The position numbers were made by a program, and so were the translations under genes. The notes beneath the pieces were generated by a model that worked only from the letters and a program-made list of their open reading frames with translations, was not told where the DNA came from and ran no database searches. From Dipylidium caninum (lineage: Eukaryota > Platyhelminthes > Cestoda > Cyclophyllidea > Dipylidiidae), in the NCBI GenBank assembly GCA_017562135.1, contig QEYB01000739.1:1-64000 (forward strand): a DNA stretch of 64,000 nt, written 5' to 3'. Positions within the stretch are counted from its first letter, which is position 1. Each line of letters starts with the position of its first letter. Positions 49,399 through 60,415 of the stretch are shown here, one piece after another.

Positions 49399-51163
49399 AT
49401 GGCATCTCGTCGCGTCCTCTCCGTTTTTCCCCGTTGGACTAAGGTTATAAAGAAATATAACTCATTTTAATTTTTAGTATGCGCGGATGTACAGTATTGG
49501 AACTGCCACTAATTACGTCTCTACCATCGAATCAGCACACATACCAACAACAGAGGTCACTACGTTGAAAAACGGTTTTCGTATCGCCTCAGAGAATTGG
49601 AATATGCCCACATGCACAGTAAATGTAAATCCAGTCGCTGCAACGTTTTAGGTTGGTCTGTGGATAGATGTTGGTAGTCGTTTCGAAACCGAGACCAATA
49701 ATGGCGTTGCGCATTCCTTGAACACATGGCATTTAAAGGTACCGATAAACGAACGCAACAATCCCTGGAAGCTGAGGTAGAGAATAAAGGAGCGCACTTG
49801 AATGCCTACACCTCAAGAGAAATGACTGTTTATTACGCTAAGTGCTTCTCTAAGGATTTGCCATGGGGTACTTTTATTCAAACTTTACTGACCTCTTCTT
49901 AAGCCTGCGAACTCATTTCGGATATCATCAAGAATAGTAAACTTGATGAGAACCAGGTAGAACGGGAACGTAGCGTCATTTTAAGGGAGATGGAGGAAGT
50001 TGAGAGCAACTACCAAGAGGTTGTGTTTGATTATCTTCACGCGACGGCCTACCAGGGCACACCCCTTGGCCGTACAATTTTGGGGCCGGTCGAGAATGTC
50101 AAGTCATTGCAGCCTCGCGATCTGCGTGAATTCATACAAATTAATTATAAGGCTCCCCGAATGGTCTTAACCGCGGCTGGAGGTTTGTGGTCCTTTTCTT
50201 TTTTACATTTTTACTCTAGGTGTCGATCACACCGAGCTGGCGGAACTCGGTGAAAAGTATTTTGGTAGCATCTCGAACATTTACGAAAGCCATAGCCCGC
50301 AACTAGTGCCTTGTCGATTCACTGGCTCCGAGATCCGTGACCGCGACGACGCAATGCCTTTGGCGCATATTGCTCTCGCCTTTGAAGGCCCTGGGTGGGC
50401 TGATCCGGCTACACTTGCTCTGATGGTCGGAAGCAGTATTAACGGAGCCTGGGATAGAACCCATGGTGGTGGATCTAATGTTGCTAGCCCTCTGGCCAGC
50501 AAATTTTTCGAAAAGGGAAATGTCCACAGCTATCAACACTTCTTCACGTGTTATCATGACACTTCGCTGTGGTGAGTATTTTAACACATTCTTGATTTTA
50601 TTTTAGGAAAGCTGACTAATCCTTTTTCCCTTATCAGGGGAGTGTATTTCACAGGCGAAAAATATGGTCTAGATGAAGCTGTTAGTGCTTTTACTAAGGA
50701 GATGGTTCGCATGTGCTCACAAATCACAGAACATGAGGTTGCGCGCGCTAGAAATCAACTGAAGACTCACCTCATGCTGCAGTTGGATGGCACTACACCC
50801 ATCTGTGAGGATATTGGTAGACAGATGCTTGTCTACGGACGTCGTGTTCCCATAAACGAGATGCTTGCTAGAATCGACGTGAGTTATTCTCCCTTATAAA
50901 CCGTATGTCTCCTATTTGTCGCATAGATGGTGTTTTTTTACAGGCCATCGACGCCTCGAGACTTCGGGAAGTTTGCTCAAAATACTTCTTCGATAGGTGT
51001 CCGGCCGTAGCCTCGATCGGTTCGCTGATTTTTTATTATTTGGTTTTAGGTTGTGTGTATAGTGAAATGTCTAATTAACTGCTCTTTTTTATCTCCAGGA
51101 CCAATCGAATCATTGCCGGACTATAACCGTATTCGGGATCAGACTTGGTGGATAAGATTGTAG
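49399..51163 (+). CDS. PMPCB: Mitochondrial processing peptidase beta subunit, one frameshift
   Basis: Catalytic M16 metallopeptidase subunit that removes presequences from imported mitochondrial proteins. Exons: 49399-49443, 49478-49618, 49652-49867, 49904-50182, 50220-50571, 50638-50878, 50944-51019, 51099-51163; about 471 aa after allowing for one missing base (human 489). Exon 1 encodes [15 protein letters not shown], basic and hydrophobic like a matrix-targeting presequence. Family blocks: [79 protein letters not shown]. One base is lost at about 49720, inside the zinc-binding HxxEH motif: the first His (49712-49714) is read, then the frame shifts. All other exons and splice sites are intact. 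Introns of 34, 33, 36 and 37 nt occur. Convergent with CIAO3, stops 137 bp apart. Confidence 0.93.
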
Positions 51164-51241
51164 GATAACCAGTCTTCGCGACCGCTTCGAACTCAGGTTG
51201 CAACCCTGACATTTTCATCGATTAGTGACAATAATAGTACT

Positions 51242-51247
51242 TTTATT
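51242..51247 (-). terminator. Polyadenylation signal of CIAO3
   Basis: AATAAA on the - strand (TTTATT on +), 54 nt past the CIAO3 stop, within the 137-bp gap between the two convergent genes. If used, the cleavage site would fall close to or inside the PMPCB 3' UTR. Confidence 0.5.
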
Positions 51248-51300
51248 TAAAGTTCGTAAACCTTATCCTTTTTTCATAAATTATAAAATGCTACATTTTG

Positions 51301-54300
51301 TTACCATTTGAGCGTCGAGGGATTGATTATTTTCACTTGAGGCACGGTCCGGAAGGTTGTATAGCACACACGTTGCTTGGTGATGGGATTGAGTCTTCTA
51401 AGCATTTGATGTGGAAGTTCGTCTTGTAGGATGTCTTTTTCTTCCAAGGAAAAGTATATGTCGGAAACATTTGTTATCTCGTTCTTTAGTTGCGCTCCTC
51501 CGTTTAGACAGCCTGGAGCAATTAATTTAGTGATCTTAATGAGTTTTACTACAATCAGTTGCATTTACTGGCTTGAATAAGTTCATACAACGAATTTCGG
51601 ATCCGAAATGGGGAATTAATGTTAGGATATGAAAAAAATGATCTGTTCGGATGGGAGACGTCATCTATTCCAATAATTGCTGGTTTATTAGAAATGATGT
51701 GGGGTTCGTGTATATGTTTTCATTTAAGGGCTTCTAATCACCAGCCACTGAGTAGTCTGCATTTCTGAGTCGAAATTATACAAGGAAATAGAATTTAATG
51801 TTGGCTAACTCGCGATTTGCCTATTGTGTTCTGTCCAGATGAAAATATTAGCATCACATCAAATCAGACTTGGCATTCTGTCAAAGGTTTTCTCAAATAT
51901 ACTACTTATAGTCGTATCACATCATCGCTTACGCTCAGGCAGTCACGCCGCTGAGGTGTGCAGAATAAACGAAATCAAGTATTATTTGGACTCAAGGTTT
52001 TGGTCTACTGGGACATCCCCTCCAGGGCGTTCTGATTTTATGGTAAATTGTGAACATCTCACCGTTTGGGCAGGCCATGATCTCAATGTAATCGAATGGC
52101 GCTTCAGTTCGGACACTTGATTGACCCGCACGCGCCTTGATATGAGCGCGCTTGAGCTGTTGGACCACGGTCTGAATGTTGCGAAAGCCATTAGCCACTA
52201 GGAAGGCTAAGAGAGGGGCGGGTGTCACACCGGTGTGACGGTAGGGTGTGCGTCCAATAGGAGCATTCTTGCGAGCCGCCTCGCAGTCTTCCACACTGCT
52301 GAAGAGCAGAATTTCCTGAAGAAATATAGCCGGGTATCTGGTATTCGAAGTGCAATCATTGTGGAACACATAATATCAGTCCTTAAGTGATTTCCACAAG
52401 GCAGTAACGAGAGTATCGGAATCGAGAATCCAATGCATCTAGACTATCGGTGGACATAAAATATTGGGCGCCGGGTGTCCCAACAAACTTCAATTGGCAC
52501 AACAGTACAGTAATCCCGAGGTCCGTATTAATTGGAAGGAGTTCAAAGTGTTGGAAACCATTTAAATGCTTCAAAAAAGCATCTGAGTGCATTGAGCCTG
52601 TTCTCTTTCGCAAAAGTCGCCTCCCACAACAATGCAAAATATTACGTGTAACTTCGCAACTTATTTATCATTTGTGTCTCTTTCAACATTCCACCTCGGA
52701 TTAGGTAGTTCTTTTTCTTTCCTTTTTTCGGTCTGTAAAACGTGATTCCAAAAAACAGTAGTTTGCCTACAACTTTACATTAATCACTCACCTGTAAATC
52801 ATGATTACTGAGATAGCGAGTGAACACTCGAGGATCTTCAGTGACAACGAGAGGCAGAGTAAGGCGGAATAGCTGATGAGCAGCATAACGCAGTACGGCG
52901 AACGCATAACCGCCTGAGCCTGAACCCGCATGGCGGTAGCCGCCATTTCTCTCCCCCTCATCCCAAGCCTGTTCCATCAATTTCCACAATCTAATGCAAG
53001 ATGCAAATTGGATAAAATTGAATTCACTACCTCCTGCACACCAATCCATAGACAGAATATGTACCATGCCTTCTAAATAAAGAAATAATGCTTATAGAAA
53101 GGAGATGAAAAGGAGAGGCTAATGAGTAAATTGAACTAGAAAATGATATTTTGAGTATAGTGTGCGAAGAATAAAGATCTTACCAAAACGACATAATGAC
53201 CTGACGACTAGGGGTGTCGTGATGTCCAAAGCGTGTCTGTGACTGCTATGATCACTTGGACCCCGGTCAAACACCTTAATAGTTGCTCTACCCATGCTCT
53301 AGGTGAACTAGCGCAACCCAAAGTAATGGTGTATGGAAAAAAATGACACGAATTTTTCGTGTCACGAATAATAGTAGAGCATCAAAAGGATAATTCTCAT
53401 TAGAAAGTAAATTAGAGAAAGGACAAAGAGACAAGAGAAGTCGTCTCTCCAAAATTACGACACTTGGAAAATAATTTTTCCACAAGTATTTGAGTGTAGG
53501 ATCAGAGAAATTTATGCCAAAAATAATTAGCAATCAGGCAAAATAATTTACATGGTGGTGAAGTTAAATCCAATGCCAAAAGAACGTTTGATTTACTATT
53601 CACACACCATACCTTAGAAAGGAAGCCGTCTGGGTGCAAGCAGTCATACTACTTCTCCTCACTCGTCCTGTTAACAAACTTACTAAAGTGTAAACATTCT
53701 CATGATTTTCGAGTCTACCATTAAATGAGGTGATGGAACAACTTTTAATCACATATTCGTTAACAAACAATAGCTCGACCAAGAAGTAAGTAATAAAATT
53801 TGAGATAGAGAAAAAGTACGCCTGTAGTCTTCCATAAGTGCATCATTGTGGAGTTTCGCCAGCCCTCGTAGTTATATTATAAACATTATGACCATTGACT
53901 TTGACATCATAATTCAAAGGAAAAAATATATGAAGGCATGATAGAGTTTCAACAAATTCTCCTACCACCAACCTCTGATCTTCACTGTTTTCCTCGAACT
54001 TAGTTTCCGTGACTTCTGGAGGTGATGTCTGTACAAGAGAGTCTAACACAGTAACGAATTCATTGGTGCCGAGGACTAGATCCACTTCCTTCTCGTCCAT
54101 ACTACCTTCTACATCCAAATCGAATTCGGGTACGTGAAGCCTCTAGTTTCCTGTCGAAGCAAGGCATGACGAAAACAAGGAAGAGGCGACGCCGTGAATC
54201 CAATGTGCGAATGCCAGATCGTTTCAACACACCAGCCAAAAGCTGTTGTGGTGAACGAACCCTTGAAATGTGTTGAAGAAGAAGGGATTCCTCTTCATTG

Positions 54301-56638
54301 CGGTCCTCGTTACTTGGCGGCTTCGATGCCAACTTAAGGTGTGTTTTCTCCGCGTAACACACCCAACCTGTTGGAAAAAGTCACTCAGACCTTATTAAGT
54401 AAATCAATATGAGTGAAATGGGGGATGTGGAGGTTAAAGTTCAGCCCATTTTGAGAGAACAGTTACACCCCAGAGTCGCATTTCCCCAACGTTTTGAAAG
54501 GAAAGGAGACAACTAAACCAGTGAACAGATGAGTCAGTAGAAAGTTTTGTGATAATAAAAACATAAAGCTTGATGTAGTCAGAAAAGTGGCTTAAAAGAC
54601 TGATGCGAGAGGAGTACCACTCGAAAAACGGAAAATAAATCAAGTTAAAATTCCCATTACAGAACCAGATAAGGTAGAATACTTGGGGCACAGAGGAAAG
54701 TCGAGCTAAGAAAGATCAAAATATGAGATGATATAAAATTTCAGCAGAGAAGGACAGTCAAGGTGAAGACTAATAAGATCACGACGACTTTCAAAGTATA
54801 TGAGCAACTCGAGGAAAGTTAAATTAAATTATTAGTCATCAACATTTGCAGGCAAACTGAAATGTCTATAAACAGTGCTTAAGACAAAAGTATGAAAAAA
54901 TTAATTGATAAGGGAGTTGTTTAAAAATTGATTAAGAAAACTTAATAAACATCGTAGTTAAACCAAACACCCTTAATTCGTTGACAAATCAGAAGCAAGT
55001 TTCAAATAACCGCGATAATTCAATATACGTGAATTTATGGATTGGAGTTAGATGGGCAACTTATACACGAACCAGGGCAAATGCCAGTGAGAACAGGTAG
55101 CTTGAGCGCAGCAGATGGATTCGTAAACGAGTCAACAAACTCCTCAGCGGCGAGAGAGAGAGCGATATCGCGACTCCATGTCGTGTCGATAAGGGGTCGG
55201 TATACACCGTGAGAGCGCAACAAACGAGAGCAGAACATCCGTACTTTTCCCATTGTCACCACACTTTCGCCATTCTTCTCCTTAAATGCCTCTACCAGTC
55301 GCTGTGGCAACGATGATTCCCCAACGGGTTGTAGCGATGATGTCAGACTTGCTAACGATTGTGGCGATAACGCGACCACGACCTCGTACCTTCCAGGATC
55401 CTAAAGAGTTTAATTGCTAATTCCACATTTTACAGACGTAGAATTTGCATAAATCATACCAGATTGCGAAGATATGGCTATTACAATCGAAAAATATGCG
55501 TCTGTTTAATTGATTTCATATGAAATGATAATAAAAGAGAGATGAGAGGTCAATAATAAGGCTGTGTAGATATTTAAAAAAAAGGAAAAAACGATATAGA
55601 TGGCTTTCAACACACACATAAGGCGCTACGATGCCCGAATCAGAAAGTCATGCTTTCAAGTAAACACTTAAGCAATGAGATTTGTGTAAGTTAATGCGAA
55701 AAGCATATTAATAAGAAATAATCAAAAGACGATACAGACATCAGAAACGTCCGGAGCGAAAAATGAGACGCAAATCGGCGATTAAAACATTTTTAAAAAC
55801 TCTCTTTACCGCCAATTATTCTCGCAATTAACTAATCATAGTACGAAAAATGTATTTATATCCTTATTCCCCTCTCATGAAAGACAGTTCTACTATAAAA
55901 TGATAGATATGTATGTAGAAATCAAAAAGTATGTTGCATAAAACCCATGAAAAGCAATTTTGTACATATAACCACCTCAAATTAGTGGATTGAAGGAGAA
56001 AAAACGATTAAATTTGTCTAGAAGGCATGAAATAAGAGTATTTTAGAAGAGGTTTGTGTACTGAAGAGTAACAGTATAATTTGACACTTTAATCAAGTAC
56101 CTTGAGCAAATTGAGAAAAGTCTCAACACCGTGTTGGGCAACGAGGATAGTCTCGGCGGTAGTTATACACCCGCTGCAGGCAAGACAGTCATTCAAATCT
56201 ATTTTGGCTTTCGCGAGAGTGTATTTATCCCCAGATGCATTTGTGGCCACATAAGTTCCGTCCTCACCAATGGTGATAGATGTGGTTTTGCCTAGAGATG
56301 TTGGTATTTTTATTGGTTTAATACACTCCTGGAATAGAAAAATTTCGCGCATAATGTTAACATGTCGTATTAAAATGACGTAAGTAATTGCGAGAAATGG
56401 CACGATGAAACATTTCTTATGCTGAATTCAATTGAGATGGGAGGCGAATTAAGTTCATAAGGGAATAAGCCAAACAAATGGTACAAAAAAACTATCAACT
56501 GCGTTTAAGCAATGAAGCACATAATTTTTAAGGAGGTAAATGCATCGGGTTCTTGAATGATATAAACGCACTGCTTACAAGAGATGGTGCGATATAGTCA
56601 TCGATATCGTTCAGCTTGAGAGCAGTGAAAAAATTCAT
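51301..56638 (-). CDS. CIAO3: Cytosolic Fe-S assembly factor CIAO3/NARFL (Nar1 family), one frameshift
   Basis: Iron-only-hydrogenase-like protein that links early and late steps of cytosolic iron-sulfur protein assembly (CIA). Exons in gene order: 56638-56579, 56328-56101, 55400-55073, 54367-53966, 52968-52792, 52315-52063, 51512-51301; about 552 aa after discounting one extra base (human 476). N-terminal cluster cysteines: Cys22 (ECIKP) and Cys68, 71, 74 (DCLACSGC). H-cluster-like cysteines: ICPGWVCYAEKTH, VMPCFDRKLEAS and MACPNGCLNGG. It ends in Trp like its relatives. An extra A (T at 54131 on +) after the codons for LEASR shifts the frame; the continuing frame is strongly family-like (KEVDLVLGTNEF). 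Exon 4 end and exon 5 start are the least sure borders. Introns run from 252 bp to 1.7 kb. Divergent from CBR1. Confidence 0.92.
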
Positions 56639-56809
56639 TTTGCCTAGAAGAAAAGGGTTGTTTTCGTTTGTAAGACGTTTTCTTTAATAGAATTTTAATG
56701 GCGCTGACTGGCCGATAGGTATTATGTGAACATATTGCACTTAAAGAAGGAGAAAATAAACACACGAATGCATGTTGTAGTAAGTTCAATCCGAATTTTG
56801 GGAAAATTG
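56639..56809. other. CIAO3 5' flank before the duplication
   Basis: Short AT-rich stretch between the CIAO3 start codon and the first copy of the tandem duplication. It is not duplicated, so CIAO3 kept a single start. Confidence 0.4.
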
Positions 56810-58342
56810 CATTTTTGGAATTAGAAATACGCTTAACACCGCGCACATGCAGAACGGAGAAGCGCCGACGCCCAGGGCTAGGTCGACGGGGTCAGAAGAA
56901 GCAAAGGTCATGATTCAAAGGCGCATTGTAGCTGCAAAAAAATTTACCGGTTTTAAACGTATCACAGCTCTCTAACCAATATCATGAAATAAAAAATTCA
57001 TTACTATGCAAGTTAAGTTGTGACGCAAAAAAACATCACGCCTTGAGAAGAAAGTTGAATATTTCGGAAGTCAATTAATGAAATTTGGTAACAGAAGATG
57101 TATCCGTCAAAACTCTCAGCCGAAAGTACCTCGTACGTAACCCTACAATTACAAACCTTTTAATACACCGGAGAGTAAATTGCCCATAAAATAGTCTTCG
57201 TAAGCAATGACAGCACATGGTTTTCAGCTGCAGGAATATTCCAGGTTTCCCCAAATAAGTAAATTTGCGAATCCCTTGCGGGAAGGGAACACCCGATACG
57301 AATTCTATGGGGAAAGGGCTATGTTTCAAAACACTTGGAGTTTAAGGAATGAGTGCGAACAGTTCAATTCTGGTTCAAAAAACACCTTAAGAGAGTTACT
57401 TTTCCCACGTAATCACCGCGCTCCGCCGATGATATTGTTAGATGAGTGATGGATGTTTATGCGGTAATAAGTCTAATGTACAACTATTAATCTAGACCGT
57501 TCCGTAATGTCAAATGGTTTAGCAAGAGTCTGTTTTGAGTGACGACAATATTCATGCCATTATTAACCAAGAGACGAGTCACAGTGTGACGCGGTTGTTA
57601 ATGTCAGATTAAATATGGCAATATTTATCTAATTATCCTTATCTACTCTCGGCGATAACAATAGTGTTTTGAGTCGTATTCTCGTCCCACTAAAAATTTT
57701 TGGTACTGTGAAATAATGCATTCTTTACGGCCTATTGCCATGCATATTCTTCGTAATAGAGTGTGAATATGCAATACAACCAAGAGTTTTATTCCACACA
57801 CAAACACTAATCGGACACACGACAATGGGAAAATGGCTACATCCAAAAATTTATCCACTTTCCGAGAGCTAAAGGTCGGCAAGGAATGTGAAGATAGCTG
57901 GCGTATGGGGCGTTTCGCATATTGTTTACAGCGCACTCATGTTTTGACGCCAAAAGCCTACGCGAGTTTAATCGATTTCATTTTACTTAAGATTCCTGAG
58001 GTCTGTAATACCATGATCTACAACATATTTGACTTGGCGTTTTCGATATGCAATGGAAATGCGAACCTCAAAAAAAATGCAGAGGTTATTTGTGGTGCGC
58101 GCCTAATATAATGAGACGAAGACACAAAGAACCAATGTGGACAATGCACTACAATGGGGATCGAATTTAGTGGACATGAGACTCCAGTGAAACAGTGTGC
58201 CTATGCGGGGGATGTGACACATGATTGCATCCGCACCATTTCGATCGGTTCGGTCAGACGTAATGTAGCACTTATAGTAGCAAGACAAACGCTTTCAGAG
58301 CGAGTACTAGTTGAACCTAGAGAACACGCCAAATCCTTTCAG

Positions 58343-58460
58343 CCAATCGAGCATAAAGGCACGTTACCGCAACCAATCACTAAGATGCGCGTGCGAATCG
58401 GCTCTCAAGGTCAGATGCGCAATATATAGAAAAGGGCTGTTGTAAGGCAGCACTTCGATC
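58343..58460 (+). promoter_or_regulatory. CBR1 promoter, copy A
   Basis: Two CCAAT boxes (58343-58347 and 58373-58377), then TATATA at 58423-58428, then the ATG at 58461. The compact order suggests a short leader. Confidence 0.55.
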
Positions 58461-58490
58461 ATGGCCTCGCCCAACGCTAAAATCGCTATC
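58461..58490 (+). other. CBR1: Alternative CBR1 first coding exon (copy A)
   Basis: Encodes MASPNAKIAI and ends at a consensus GTAAGC donor, identical to the exon at 60252-60281. It could splice to 60616 and give the same protein from an upstream promoter, or be an inactive duplicate. Confidence 0.6.
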
Positions 58491-58624
58491 GTAAGCCCAT
58501 TTTAGTGTACAACGCCTGTTTTGCCTAGGAAAACTAATCGATCCCATGTTAGTACAAATAATACAATTACTTCCCACAAATATCAAAGAGGGGCTATAAT
58601 TCGATGCACCTTGTAGACAGTTTG

Positions 58625-60415
58625 CATTTTTGGAATTAGAAATACGCTTAACACGCGCACATGCAGGGTTAGGTCGACGGGGTCCGAGAGGAAGCAAAGG
58701 TCATGATTCAAGGTGCATTGTAGCTGCAAAAATTTACCGGTTTAAACGTATCACAGCTCTCTAACAATATCATGAAATAAAAAATTCATTACTATGCAAG
58801 TTAAGTTGTGACGCAAAAAAACATCACGCCTTGAGAAGAAAGTTGAATATTTCGGAAGTCAATTAATGAAATTTGGTAACAGAAGATGTATCCGTCAAAA
58901 CTCTCAGCCGAAAAGTACCTCGTACGTAACCCTACAATTACAAACCTTTTAATACACCGGAGAGTAAATTGCCCATAAAATAGTCTTCGTAAGCAATGAC
59001 AGCACATGGTTTTCAGCTGCAGGAATATTCCAGGTTTCCCCAAATAAGTAAATTTGCGAATCCCTTGCGGGAAGGGAACACCCGATACGAATTCTATGGG
59101 GAAAGGGCTATGTTTCAAAACACTTGGAGTTTAAGGAATGAGTGCGAACAGTTCAATTCTGGTTCAAAAAACACCTTAAGAGAGTTACTTTTCCCACGTA
59201 ATCACCGCGCTCCGCCGATGATATTGTTAGATGAGTGATGGAATGTTTATGCGGTAATAAGTCTAATGTACAACTATTAATCTAGACCGTTCCGTAATGT
59301 CAAATGGTTTAGCAAGAGTCTGTTTTGAGTGACGACAATATTCATGCCATTATTAACCAAGAGACGAGTCACAGTGTGACGCGGTTGTTAATGTCAGATT
59401 AAATATGGCAATATTTATCTAATTATCCTTATCTACTCTCGGCGATAACAATAGTGTTTTGAGTCGTATTCTCGTCCCACTAAAAATTTTTGGTACTGTG
59501 AAATAATGCATTCTTTACGGCCTATTGCCATGCATATTCTTCGTAATAGAGTGTGAATATGCAATACAACCAAGAGTTTTATTCCACACATCAACACTAA
59601 TCGGACACACGACAATGGGAAAATGGCTACATCCAAAAATTTATCCACTTTCCGAGAGCTAAAGGTCGGCAAGGAATGTGAAGATAGCTGGCGTATGGGG
59701 CGTTTCGCATATTGTTTACAGCGCACTCATGTTTTTGACGCCAAAGCCTACGCGAGTTTTAATCGATTTCATTTTACTTAAGATTCCTGAGGTCTGTAAT
59801 ACCATGATCTACAACATATTTGACTTGGCGTTTTCGATATGCAATGGAAATGCGAACCTCAAAAAAAATGCAGAGGTTATTTGTGGTGCGCGCCTAATAT
59901 AATGAGACGAAGACACAAAGAACCAATGTGGACAATGCACTACAATGGGGATCGAATTTAGTGGACATGAGACTCCAGTGAAACAGTGTGCCTATGCGGG
60001 GGATGTGACACATGATTGCATCCGCACCATTTCGATCGGTTCGGTCAGACGTAATGTAGCACTTATAGTAGCAAGACAAACGCTTTCAGAGCGAGTACTA
60101 GTTGAACCTAGAGAAACACGCCAAATCCTTTCAGCCAATCGAGCATAAAGGCACGTTACCGCAACCAATCACTAAGATGCGCGTGCGAATCGGCTCTCAA
60201 GGTCAGATGCGCAATATATAGAAAAGGCTGTTGTAAGGCAGCACTTCGATCATGGCCTCGCCCAACGCTAAAATCGCTATCGTAAGCCCATTTTAGTGTA
60301 CAACGCCTGTTTTGCCTAGGAAAACTAATCGATCCCATGTTAGTACAAATAATACAATTTCTTCCCACAAATATCAAAGAGATGCCATAATTCGATGCAC
60401 CTTGTAGACAGTTTG
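58625..60415. repeat. Direct tandem duplication, copy B (1791 bp)
   Basis: Second copy of the unit at 56810-58624; it lies next to the rest of the CBR1 gene. It retains the same CCAAT pair, TATATA box and first exon as copy A. It may be a true tandem duplication or two alleles placed in series by the assembler. Confidence 0.95.
60135..60251 (+). promoter_or_regulatory. CBR1 promoter, copy B
   Basis: Same layout as copy A: CCAAT at 60135-60139 and 60165-60169, TATATA at 60215-60220, ATG at 60252. Being nearest to the body of the gene it is the more likely main promoter. Confidence 0.58.

Larger units (their letters stand above)
56810..58624. repeat. Direct tandem duplication, copy A (1815 bp)
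   Basis: This stretch recurs at 58625-60415 in the same orientation with no gap. The two differ by scattered substitutions and small indels, mostly in the first 120 bp. The unit ends 134 bp after the 10-codon CBR1 first exon, inside its intron 1. The three joints (left flank, middle, right flank) share only TTG, which is consistent with microhomology-type joining. Open frames shared by both copies (for example about 57643-57936 on -) are not supported as genes: the + frame near 57950 shifts between copies. Confidence 0.95.

Noticed and set aside
49860..49905. Apparent in-frame stop in PMPCB
   Set aside because: It lies inside a 36-nt GT..AG intron (49868-49903) whose removal restores the family sequence.
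57643..59726. 97-codon - strand frame conserved in both duplication copies
   Set aside because: The copies are nearly identical at the DNA level, so an open frame in both is not independent evidence; a neighbouring + frame shifts between copies.
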